Source: an uncultured Eubacteriales bacterium
GTDB taxonomy: Bacteria > Bacillota > Clostridia > Peptostreptococcales > Anaerovoracaceae
DNA length: 64,000 bases
Assembly: GCA_900553025.1 (NCBI GenBank)
Contig: USBT01000002.1
Location: forward strand, 13,236-77,235
Reading direction: 5' to 3'
Position 1 is the first letter of the stretch, and each line of letters starts with the position of its first letter. The translations under genes and the position numbers were made by a program. This document shows, piece after piece, positions 45,072-52,997 of the stretch. The notes below the pieces were generated by a model that was not told the origin of the DNA, searched no databases, and saw nothing but the letters and a program-made list of their open reading frames with translations.

Positions 45072-46175
45072 ATGAAGAAGAACAAAATAATTTTAACGAC
45101 GCTACTTATAGTCATTGCGATGCTTGTCTTTACGGGCTGTAATGACGGCAACCTATATGAAAACAAAGATTTTTCAAATAACATGAAGCTTGGAAAGTAC
45201 AAGGGCTTAAGTTATCAAAAGCCTGATACTAAGGTTAGTGATGAGCAGATACAGCAGTATATTGATTCAGATCTTGCTAGACACGCCACAAAAAAGAAGA
45301 TAGAGGACAGCACTGTGGCAGTTGCTGACGGAGATTCGGTAAACATCAAATTTGTAGGTAAGGTTGACGGCAAGGAGTTTGACGGAGGTAGCTCAGACAG
45401 CTTTAACCTGGTCATAGGACAGACTCCTATGATTGATGGCTTTTCAGAGGGCATAATCGGACATAAGGTAGGGGAAACTTTTACTGAAAATCTTGCTTTC
45501 CCTGAAAACTACAATGCGAAAAAGCTAGCTGGAAAACCAGTTGTATTCGAGATAACGGTTAATTATATAGAGAAATCCGAAAAGCCTGAGCTTACGGATG
45601 AATGGGTTGCCAAGAATACTGAGTACAAAACAGTCGAGGAGTACAGGGCAGGTATCAGAGAAAAACTGGATATCCAGCTCCAACAAAGCGTCAACGGCAG
45701 AATAAAGGATAGCTTGCTGACCCAGGTTATGCAGTCTACTAAATTCAAGAACGTTCCTGATAAGCTTGTGGACATAGAATATGAGCGCAATCTTGATATT
45801 TTGGACAAAATAGTTCTATCAAAGCAGAAAATCAGTCTTAAGGATTACGCAAAATCAACTTTTGCTTCGGATAAAAGTGTTAAGGACCCTGAGAAGGAGC
45901 TTAAGAAAAAATTGCGAGAAGAGTCCAAGGAAATAGCTAAAAGAAAGATGGTTATCTACTCAATTGCAAAGAACGAGAATATCGAGGTGACTGACAAAGA
46001 TGCAGAGAAAATTTTCGATAGCACATTGAAAAACTTGAAAATGGACACAAAGAAGTTCGAAAAAGAGTACGATATGACTAAGAGCGAGGCTGTTGATTTA
46101 TTCGATTATAAATATGCGGCACTTTATGATAAAGTGCTCGAAAAAGTCATAAAACTGGCTAAGGCTGACAAATAA
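45072..46175 (+). CDS. Trigger factor-like FKBP peptidyl-prolyl isomerase lipoprotein
   Basis: 367 aa. A lipoprotein signal with lipobox FTGC (C23) is followed by an FKBP domain (about 85-170: VADGDSVNIKFVGKVDGKEF, MIDGFSEGIIGHKVGETF) and a trigger-factor C-terminal-like helical domain (about 180-365) with the connecting TDEWVAKNTEYKTVEEYRAG. The ribosome-binding N-domain of trigger factor is absent. It therefore looks like an extracytoplasmic, membrane-tethered folding factor for secreted proteins. GGGGGAGGG precedes the start. Monocistronic, with its own promoter and terminator. Confidence 0.87.
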   Translation: MKKNKIILTTLLIVIAMLVFTGCNDGNLYENKDFSNNMKLGKYKGLSYQKPDTKVSDEQIQQYIDSDLARHATKKKIEDSTVAVADGDSVNIKFVGKVDGKEFDGGSSDSFNLVIGQTPMIDGFSEGIIGHKVGETFTENLAFPENYNAKKLAGKPVVFEITVNYIEKSEKPELTDEWVAKNTEYKTVEEYRAGIREKLDIQLQQSVNGRIKDSLLTQVMQSTKFKNVPDKLVDIEYERNLDILDKIVLSKQKISLKDYAKSTFASDKSVKDPEKELKKKLREESKEIAKRKMVIYSIAKNENIEVTDKDAEKIFDSTLKNLKMDTKKFEKEYDMTKSEAVDLFDYKYAALYDKVLEKVIKLAKADK

Positions 46176-46256
46176 ATTTAACTCAATTCGGCTAAATTTG
46201 ACTGAAAATATGGAATAAAACAGATTTAATAAAATACAAATGCATGCTATGCAAGG

Positions 46257-46298
46257 AACGCTATATTGATTGTAAATACAGTCGATGTAGCGTTTTTT
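46257..46298 (+). terminator. Intrinsic terminator after the PPIase gene
   Basis: A 14-bp stem (46257-46270 with 46281-46294, including AACGCTA / TAGCGTT and some G-U pairs), then TTTTTT. Confidence 0.85.
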
Positions 46299-46496
46299 CG
46301 TGGAATAGGAGTTACAAGTTTGATCCTACTTAATTCGATTTTGAACCATTTTCGGTTCCTGAAAATAGCAGTTTAGAAAATAATGTTCTAAAAAAAATAC
46401 AAAAAACTATGTACATTATATTATTTATTATGTATAATTACTCCAGTTAAATGTTTTACTATTTCCAAGTTTACTCAATTAAAGAGAGGTGATAGG
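46299..46496 (+). promoter_or_regulatory. Upstream region of the alanine symporter gene with a palindrome
   Basis: No ORF of note. An imperfect palindrome at 46338-46366 pairs GAACC (46343-46347) with GGTTC (46354-46358) and, across a three-base bulge, ATTTT with AAAAT. A TATAAT at 46433-46438 may be the -10 of the downstream gene; no clear -35. The palindrome would lie well upstream of that promoter and may bind a regulator. Confidence 0.4.
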
Positions 46497-47915
46497 ATGA
46501 GTTTTATGGATTTTTTAGGAAAAGTTGATGCATTTGTATGGGGCGTACCAATGCTTGTTATGATTTTGGGAACAGGTATTTTGCTCAGCATTAGAACAAG
46601 GTTTATACAAGTAAGGTGTTTGCCTAGGGCTCTTATGTACATGTTTACAAATGAAGAAGGCGCAGAAGGCGAGGTTAGTAGCTTTGGTGCTTTGTGCACA
46701 GCCCTTGCAGCGACTATCGGTACAGGGAATATCGTCGGAGTGGCCACTGCCGTTACAACGGGCGGACCTGGAGCATTGTTTTGGATGATTGTGGCGGCGT
46801 TTTTTGGAATGGCAACAAAATACACTGAAGGTCTTTTGGCAGTCAAGTATAGGAATGTAGATGAGAACGGGCATTCGCTTGGCGGACCATTTCTCTATAT
46901 CGAAAAAGGCATGGGTGCTAAGTGGAAATGGCTTGGTAAGACTTTTGCGATATTTGCAAGCTTGGCAGGAATTTTGGGAACGGGAACCACAACGCAGGTA
47001 AACGGAATTGCTAACGCAGTTAAAGGCTTTGCTGACCCTGATAATTTGCATCTTATAAACATATTTGGACATGAATATTCATGGGCTATGGTAGGGACTG
47101 CTATTGTTGTCGGTGGTTTAACAGGACTTGTAATCATTGGCGGCCTTGAGAGGATTGCGAAAGTAACGACCGTCGTAGTGCCATTTATGGCAGTTACATA
47201 TTTTTGTGTATGCATTGCAATTATAATCAATAATGCAGATATGCTTGGAGGAGCACTGGCTACGATTGTTAAAAGCGCATTCGGAGGCAGAGCGGCAGCG
47301 GGTGGTGCTCTTGGATTTACTATGATGACTGCAATGAGAATGGGCGTATCAAGAGGTATATTTTCGAATGAAGCAGGACTTGGAAGTGCTCCTATTGCAG
47401 CGGCTGCGGCAAAGACAAAGACAGCTGGTAGACAGGGACTTATTTCAATGACTGGAACGTTTATCGATACAATTGTAATATGTACGCTGACAGGATTAAC
47501 ACTTATAGTCACAGGTGCTATTAATACGGAGAACGAAGGAGCAAATGTTACAGGATATGCTTTCGGGAGTGGACTTCCTTGGAGTGAGAACATAGGCGCA
47601 GGCGTTCTAATGATATGTCTTGCATTCTTCGCATTTACAACCATTTTGGGATGGGACTATTATGGAGAACGCTGCATTGAATATATCGTTGGTGAAAATA
47701 GCTCAACTGTAAAAGTTTACAGATGGCTATTCTTAGCAAGTGTTTGCTTGGGTTCATTCCTTCCACTACAAAGCGTATGGACGGTTGCCGATATTTTTAA
47801 TGGACTAATGGCACTTCCTAACTTGATTGGTCTCATAGTTTTGAGTGGAATTGTTGCAAAAGAAACAAAAGAATACGTCGAAATGGATAATCAATTAAGG
47901 CTTAAAGCGAAATAG
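46497..47915 (+). CDS. Sodium:alanine (AGCS) symporter
   Basis: 472 aa, about eleven transmembrane helices. AGCS family markers: FGALCTALAATIGTGNIVGV, the MIVAAFFGMATKYTEGLLAV segment, SRGIFSNEAGLGSAPIAAAA and GWDYYGERCIEYIVGE. It takes up alanine or glycine (sometimes glutamine) with sodium. GAGAGGTG precedes the ATG. Single gene; converges on tpx with a strong terminator between. Confidence 0.94.
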   Translation: MSFMDFLGKVDAFVWGVPMLVMILGTGILLSIRTRFIQVRCLPRALMYMFTNEEGAEGEVSSFGALCTALAATIGTGNIVGVATAVTTGGPGALFWMIVAAFFGMATKYTEGLLAVKYRNVDENGHSLGGPFLYIEKGMGAKWKWLGKTFAIFASLAGILGTGTTTQVNGIANAVKGFADPDNLHLINIFGHEYSWAMVGTAIVVGGLTGLVIIGGLERIAKVTTVVVPFMAVTYFCVCIAIIINNADMLGGALATIVKSAFGGRAAAGGALGFTMMTAMRMGVSRGIFSNEAGLGSAPIAAAAAKTKTAGRQGLISMTGTFIDTIVICTLTGLTLIVTGAINTENEGANVTGYAFGSGLPWSENIGAGVLMICLAFFAFTTILGWDYYGERCIEYIVGENSSTVKVYRWLFLASVCLGSFLPLQSVWTVADIFNGLMALPNLIGLIVLSGIVAKETKEYVEMDNQLRLKAK

Positions 47916-47951
47916 ATGCACAAAATAGTTTAAGACAGTTTGGCATAGACA

Positions 47952-47983
47952 TCAAGGGCCGCTCATAGTCGAGCGGCCCTTGA
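47952..47983. terminator. Perfect 13-bp bidirectional terminator
   Basis: TCAAGGGCCGCTC (47952-47964) pairs perfectly with GAGCGGCCCTTGA (47971-47983) around ATAGTC. It lies between convergent genes; the T-run is weak, but the GC-rich stem is the strongest in the window. Confidence 0.8.
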
Positions 47984-48023
47984 CGTTTAGGAATGCATAT
48001 TTTAAATTTAACTTGTGATACTT

Positions 48024-48527
48024 CTATACAAGCTCTTTAACTGCGGATAGAGCAGCATCAAAGTCAACCTCGTGAGTTACCTCAGGTACATATTCAACGT
48101 GCTTAATCACACCTGTTTTGTCGACTACCACGATACCTCTAGCAAGAAGCATTAATCCTTCCATCATAAAGCCATATTTCTCACCAAACTCTCTTTTTTG
48201 ATAGTCAGATGCAACGATCACTCTGTCGATTCCCTCAGCGGCACAGAATCTGCCTTGAGCGAAAGGAAGGTCCTCGGAAATTGTTAAAACAACAACATCA
48301 TCGGACAGTTCCGTAACTTTTTTGTTGAAAAATTTAGTCTGAAGTGAGCAAACCTCGGTGTCAATTGACGGCACGACAGAATAGATAACTACTTTTCCGT
48401 TGAGCTCATCGCTCTTGAATGCTGACAAGTCATTTTTCACAAGTTCAAATGAAGGAGCCTTATCCCCAACTTTTACCTGAGTTCCAATTAGATTAACAGG
48501 GTTTCCACCAAATTTTACATTAGCCAT
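48024..48527 (-). CDS. tpx: Thiol peroxidase Tpx
   Basis: 167 aa from the ATG at 48527, nine bases after AGGAGG; an ATG three codons earlier abuts that site and is rejected. Atypical 2-Cys peroxiredoxin: peroxidatic C60 in PSIDTEVCSLQT and resolving C95 in GRFCAAEGIDRVIVASD, both conserved. It reduces hydroperoxides with thioredoxin, a useful defence in an anaerobe. Single gene on the minus strand, divergent from nrdR. Confidence 0.96.
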   Translation of the reverse strand: MANVKFGGNPVNLIGTQVKVGDKAPSFELVKNDLSAFKSDELNGKVVIYSVVPSIDTEVCSLQTKFFNKKVTELSDDVVVLTISEDLPFAQGRFCAAEGIDRVIVASDYQKREFGEKYGFMMEGLMLLARGIVVVDKTGVIKHVEYVPEVTHEVDFDAALSAVKELV

Positions 48528-48663
48528 ATTTATCATCCTCCTAAAATTTATTATCTAGAAATTATTTATCAAATTTGCTTGACACAAGACTTTTACCACA
48601 AAACAATAGAATTAACCGTAAAACTATAGTAAAATAAACATAGAAACTGAAAGGAGCACATAA

Positions 48664-49131
48664 ATGCGTTGCCCATATTGTGAGAATATTGATACTAAGG
48701 TTGTAGATTCAAGGCCGACTGATGAGGGAAGAGCTATTCGCAGAAGAAGGCTTTGCGAAGCTTGCGGTAAGAGATTCACTACTTATGAAAAGCTTGAAGA
48801 GAATATCATAATGGTAATAAAGAAAAACGGACAGCGTGAATCATTTGACCGCAACAAAATATTGAATGGAATTGTTAAAGCATGTGAAAAGCGTCCTGTT
48901 TCAATGGCTACTATGGAGGGTATTGTGGCTAACATCGAAAGAGGCCTAAATAATATGATGGAGAAAGAAGTCGAGAGTACATTCATAGGAGAGCTGATTA
49001 TGGATGAACTCAAGAGGGTGGACGATGTAGCGTATGTCAGATTTGCATCAGTATATAGAGAGTTCAAAGATGCGGATACATTTATCAAGGAGCTTGAAAA
49101 GCTTCTTAAGAAGGATGCTGGCGTAAGATAA
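48664..49131 (+). CDS. nrdR: Transcriptional repressor NrdR
   Basis: 155 aa. Zinc ribbon with C3, C6, C31 and C34 (MRCPYC, RLCEACG), then the ATP-cone domain (about 46-136) beginning [20 protein letters not shown]. NrdR represses ribonucleotide reductase genes when dATP is abundant; no nrd gene is in the window. AAAGGAG precedes the start. A TTGACA at 48579-48584 with AACAAT 17 bases on may be its promoter. Confidence 0.97.
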   Translation: MRCPYCENIDTKVVDSRPTDEGRAIRRRRLCEACGKRFTTYEKLEENIIMVIKKNGQRESFDRNKILNGIVKACEKRPVSMATMEGIVANIERGLNNMMEKEVESTFIGELIMDELKRVDDVAYVRFASVYREFKDADTFIKELEKLLKKDAGVR

Positions 49132-49158
49132 TTTTAAAATAGGTTAAAGAAAGAGCAA

Positions 49159-49848
49159 ATGAGTGATATTTTAAGAATAGCAATTGATGGACCTGGTGGA
49201 GCTGGGAAAAGTACTGTTGCAAAGGCTGTTGCGAAAAAACTAGGCATTGATTACATAGATACGGGAGCCATGTACCGCGCCATTGCATATAAGTTCATTT
49301 CGCTTGGCATTACACAATTTAAGGAAAATGATGAAAATTTCCAAGCCTTAATCAACAAAATATTGGCATCTACAGAGGTTGACTATAGCAAGGAGATTAC
49401 ACGGTTAGACGGAATTGATGTTAGTAGTAAGATACGCACTGCTGAAATATCGAGTGCTGCATCTTCTTTTTCTGCTTTCCCGAGTGTGAGGAAGAAACTG
49501 GTCAGCCTTCAACAGAAGATGGCTCGTGAAAAATCACTAGTTATGGATGGAAGAGACATTGGTAGCAATGTTATTAAAGATGCAGAATTGAAGATTTTCC
49601 TAACGGCAAGTCCTGAGGAAAGAGCTAGACGTCGATACGAAGAGCTTTGTGAAAAAGGCGATAGGGTCGACTATGCGACTGTTTTGTGCGATATGCAGGC
49701 TAGGGACAAAAATGATATGTCAAGACAGCTTAACCCTCTTGTGAAGGCGGAGGATGCCTTTGAACTAGACAGTAGCAATATGTCGGTGGGTGAGGTAGTC
49801 AATTTAATTTGTGAAAGAGCAAAACAGCTGAGATGTATTGAAAAATAG
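49159..49848 (+). CDS. cmk: Cytidylate kinase
   Basis: 229 aa. Phosphorylates CMP and dCMP. P-loop DGPGGAGKSTVAKA near residue 11, followed by the CMP-binding YIDTGAMYRAIAYK and MDGRDIGSNVIKDAELKIFL, then LTASPEERARRRYEE in the lid region. Complete length. Lies 27 bases after nrdR and 51 before radC, probably one transcript of nucleotide and repair functions. Confidence 0.97.
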   Translation: MSDILRIAIDGPGGAGKSTVAKAVAKKLGIDYIDTGAMYRAIAYKFISLGITQFKENDENFQALINKILASTEVDYSKEITRLDGIDVSSKIRTAEISSAASSFSAFPSVRKKLVSLQQKMAREKSLVMDGRDIGSNVIKDAELKIFLTASPEERARRRYEELCEKGDRVDYATVLCDMQARDKNDMSRQLNPLVKAEDAFELDSSNMSVGEVVNLICERAKQLRCIEK

Positions 49849-49899
49849 TATCCAAAATGTTATAATTATTTGCTACGAGTGTGCAGGCAGAATGAAATT

Positions 49900-50577
49900 A
49901 TGAAGATTGTAAATCTACCTGTAAGTGAACGACCAATGGAAAAAGCATTGGAGCTTGGAGTTGAGAATCTTTCAAATGTGGAGCTTATGGCTCTAATTAT
50001 AAATAGTGGCACTGTTAAAAAGTCTGCAATTGATATAGCTGCAGAGGTTATTGGGATTTCTCCGCATGGTATATCAGCCCTTGGAGAACTTGGACTTGAA
50101 GATCTTCTTGAAATCAAGGGTATAGGATCTAGCAAAGCTATACGAGTCCTAGCTGCTGTTCAACTTGGAAAGAGAATGGCTACAGCATTTCCTGAAGAGA
50201 ATTTTTGCATAAGGAGTAATGATGATGTTGCAAAGCTTCTCATGGAAAGGCTGCGGTATGAGAAAAAGGAGCACTTTTTATCGATTTTGCTTAATTCCAA
50301 AGGTGAAGTTATAGAGATTGATACCGTTTCGATTGGTGAACTTTCGGCAACTGTCGTGCATCCAAGAGAGGTGTTTAACAGAGCAACAAAGAAGTCGGCG
50401 GCTTCAATTATTTTGGCGCATAACCATCCAAGCGGTGATCCAACACCAAGTGTGCAGGATGTGGAAACTACTAAAAGACTTGTTGAGTGTGGAAGGTTAA
50501 TGGGAATCAATGTTCTTGACCATGTAATAATTGGAAATGGTGATTTTTCAAGTCTCAAAGCGCTCAATATGATTTAA
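49900..50577 (+). CDS. radC: RadC-family JAB-domain protein
   Basis: 225 aa from ATG 49900, which aligns with the conserved RadC N-terminus KIVNLPVSERPMEKAL; the ribosome site is weak and in-frame TTG 49870 and GTG 49879 remain possible. An N-terminal helix-hairpin-helix (about 60-85, LEDLLEIKGIGSSKAIRV) is followed by the JAB/MPN metallo-domain with the zinc motif HNHPSGDPTPS and an upstream catalytic Glu region. Despite the name, its role in repair is uncertain. mreB follows, the standard Firmicute order. Confidence 0.93.
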   Translation: MKIVNLPVSERPMEKALELGVENLSNVELMALIINSGTVKKSAIDIAAEVIGISPHGISALGELGLEDLLEIKGIGSSKAIRVLAAVQLGKRMATAFPEENFCIRSNDDVAKLLMERLRYEKKEHFLSILLNSKGEVIEIDTVSIGELSATVVHPREVFNRATKKSAASIILAHNHPSGDPTPSVQDVETTKRLVECGRLMGINVLDHVIIGNGDFSSLKALNMI

Positions 50578-50616
50578 GATAAAGTAAAATATATTATACT
50601 GATATTGGAGGAATAG

Positions 50617-51663
50617 ATGATGTTTAATTTTTTAGCGGCCAAAGATATGGGGATTGACCTCGGTACAGCTAATACACTAATTTACATTAAGGATAGTGGT
50701 ATTGTTTTGGAAGAGCCATCTGTAATTGCTCTTGACAGCAAAAGAGGCATTACTCTTGCAGTTGGAGACGAGGCTAAAAAAATGGTAGGTAAAGCTCCAA
50801 GTAATATCAGCGTTGTTAGACCTCTTAGAGAGGGAGTTATTTCTGATTTTGACAGAACAGCTGACATGTTAAGAGAATTTATCATGAAGGCGGTTTCAGC
50901 TAATAATGTAAAGAATTTTAGAGTTGTGGTTGGTGTACCGAGTGGGGTTACTGAAGTTGAAAAGCGTGCTGTTGAAGAGGTGGTGAGACAGATGGGTGCA
51001 ACTGAAGTATACATTCTGGAAGAGCCTATGGCAGCTGCAATTGGTGCGGGGATTGATGTTGACTCATCATCAGCATCGATGATAGCAGATATAGGTGGAG
51101 GTACGACAGATATTGCAATAATCGCACTTGGTGGAATAGTTGCAAGTACATCCATCAGATACGCAGGAGATAAATTTAATGAGGCGGTTATTCAATACAT
51201 TAGAAAGAGATACTCTCTTTTAATTGGTGATAGAACTGCAGAAATGCTTAAAATTAAAGTAGGCACAGCATCGATAGATATTGACGAAAACGGAGATGAA
51301 ATTATTGAAACTGTAAAAGCAAGTGGTAGAGATCTTCTGACTGGACTTCCAAAGACTTTAGAGGTTTCTAATCGTGATATGATGATTGCTTTACAGGAAT
51401 CAGTTGATATAATCGTTGATGGAGTTAAGGCCACAATAGAAAAAGCACCTCCAGAAATCGCTGCTGACATAGCTGAGAAAGGGATGATCTTGTCAGGTGG
51501 TGGAGGACTCATAAAGAATCTTGACAAGTTAATTGAATCCAGAACTGGGATGAATGTAGGTATTGCTGAAAATGCATTTGAAGCAGTTGCAACAGGAACA
51601 GGAATGAGCTTGAACGATGTAGAGAAGCTTAAAGTATACGCAACTACTGTGAATAGAAGATAG
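50617..51663 (+). CDS. mreB: Rod shape-determining protein MreB
   Basis: 348 aa actin homologue. Phosphate-1 motif GIDLGTANTLIYIK near residue 13, the connecting VVGVPSGVTEVEKRAV, phosphate-2 ADIGGGTTDIAIIALGG and the adenosine motif MILSGGGGLIKNLDKL. It organises lateral-wall synthesis with MreC, MreD, PBP2 and RodA, all encoded nearby. ATGATG start after GGAGGAA. Heads the mre operon. Confidence 0.97.
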   Translation: MMFNFLAAKDMGIDLGTANTLIYIKDSGIVLEEPSVIALDSKRGITLAVGDEAKKMVGKAPSNISVVRPLREGVISDFDRTADMLREFIMKAVSANNVKNFRVVVGVPSGVTEVEKRAVEEVVRQMGATEVYILEEPMAAAIGAGIDVDSSSASMIADIGGGTTDIAIIALGGIVASTSIRYAGDKFNEAVIQYIRKRYSLLIGDRTAEMLKIKVGTASIDIDENGDEIIETVKASGRDLLTGLPKTLEVSNRDMMIALQESVDIIVDGVKATIEKAPPEIAADIAEKGMILSGGGGLIKNLDKLIESRTGMNVGIAENAFEAVATGTGMSLNDVEKLKVYATTVNRR

Positions 51664-51675
51664 AAGATAAATGAT

Positions 51676-52494
51676 ATGAGATTTTTCAAGGAACACAAAT
51701 TGATATCGGGACTTTTGATTATCATAGTTGTTACTTTGGCATTGTTAATTTCCTCTGTTGCAAGTGGCGGCAGGGGAAATTTCGTAACTGAGGGTATTAA
51801 CACCGTAATAAAGACAGTTACATCACCACTCTACAAGGCTGGTAACAAAACTTCCTCATTTGTTTCAGATATTGGAGGATACAAGAGTACAATCAAGGAA
51901 AACGAAAGGCTCAAGAAAGAAAATCGACAATTAAAGGTGGAGCTTAAAGAGCAAAAATTATCACAGGATAAATTAGATGATCTTTCAAAGCTGTCGCAGG
52001 CCTTAAACTACGTGGATAGCACTCAAGGGCAAAAGCATATCACTGCTGATGTCACATCAAATGATGCGACCTTGTGGATGCATATTTTCTCAATAAATGT
52101 AGGATCTAAGGATGGGATAAAAGTTGGAGCGACAGTTGTTGCAAATGGAGGACTAGTAGGAAAAGTTGCAGAAGTAGGACCTAATTGGGCAAAAGTTAGT
52201 TCTATACTAGATCAAGATAATAATATTAGTTTTAGATTATCTGGAGATACAGAGCAGTTAGGTATAATAAATAGCGCAAAAGATGGTAAACTTTCTGGAT
52301 TTCTCATTAACAACCAAGCAAGTGCAGCAATAGGGGATAAGTTGATTACATCAGGTATGGGCTTATATCCTGCAGGTATTGATGTAGGTACTATTACTAA
52401 AACTCAAATAGATAAGAGTCGACAGCTGAAATTGATGATTGTTAAGCCTTCTGTAAATTTCAATGTACTAAAAAGGGTTACGGTGATTATATGA
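51676..52494 (+). CDS. mreC: Rod shape-determining protein MreC
   Basis: 272 aa. Short cytoplasmic N-terminus, one transmembrane helix (about 12-30), a coiled coil (about 70-105) and the MreC beta-barrel domain with ITADVTSNDATLWMHIFSIN, GSKDGIKVGATVVANGGLVG and the final SVNFNVLKRVTVI. It bridges MreB to PBP2 outside the membrane. Overlaps mreD by four bases. Confidence 0.95.
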   Translation: MRFFKEHKLISGLLIIIVVTLALLISSVASGGRGNFVTEGINTVIKTVTSPLYKAGNKTSSFVSDIGGYKSTIKENERLKKENRQLKVELKEQKLSQDKLDDLSKLSQALNYVDSTQGQKHITADVTSNDATLWMHIFSINVGSKDGIKVGATVVANGGLVGKVAEVGPNWAKVSSILDQDNNISFRLSGDTEQLGIINSAKDGKLSGFLINNQASAAIGDKLITSGMGLYPAGIDVGTITKTQIDKSRQLKLMIVKPSVNFNVLKRVTVII

Positions 52495-52997
52495 AACTGA
52501 GATATCAGATTCTTATTGGAATTCTTTTGGCTTTTATTCAAGGAATACTCTTAAATTTTTTTGGAGATAGTAATTTTTTGCCGAACATAATATTAGTAAT
52601 TACTATTGTCGGTTTTTTTGTTGAAAGAGATATACAAAAATGGATTGTGATCGCTTGGACTGCGGCGATAGCAAGAGATATAAGCCTTTCAGTATACATC
52701 GGATGTGGAGCTATATCCATACTTCTGACTATATGGGCATTATACTTTTTATCTAGATGGATTAACAATGAGAACCTTATTGGTGTTCTTATTGAGATTA
52801 TTCTTGGGACAGTCCTATATAATTCGTTTTATTGGATAATTTTAGCTATAATAGGCTCAACGTATTCTTATTTATATGCTTTTACCTATTGGATTTATCA
52901 AATGCCTATTAATGCTTTGTTAGGAATCATAATCTATTATTTTATGAGCAAAAGGGCGAAAGAGAAACGTAAAAAAGAAAGATTTAGGTATTATTAA
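52491..52997 (+). CDS. mreD: Rod shape-determining protein MreD
   Basis: 168 aa, five or six hydrophobic segments, starting inside the mreC stop (ATGA-type overlap) and ending with its last base shared with the PBP gene. Sequence conservation of MreD is weak, but AAIARDISLSVYIGCGAIS and the IYQMPINALLGIIIYYF end fit, and the position is decisive. Probably moves or anchors the elongation complex. Confidence 0.9.
   Translation: MKLRYQILIGILLAFIQGILLNFFGDSNFLPNIILVITIVGFFVERDIQKWIVIAWTAAIARDISLSVYIGCGAISILLTIWALYFLSRWINNENLIGVLIEIILGTVLYNSFYWIILAIIGSTYSYLYAFTYWIYQMPINALLGIIIYYFMSKRAKEKRKKERFRYY

Noticed and set aside
46895..47644. A 249-codon open frame antisense to the alanine symporter gene
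   Set aside because: It mirrors the codon pattern of a clear AGCS symporter on the plus strand; its translation is Pro/Ala/Ile-rich without domain features and it has no ribosome site.
48541..48663. NrdR boxes near nrdR
   Set aside because: No pair of ACACnATATnTTGTGT-like sites seen; only a possible promoter.
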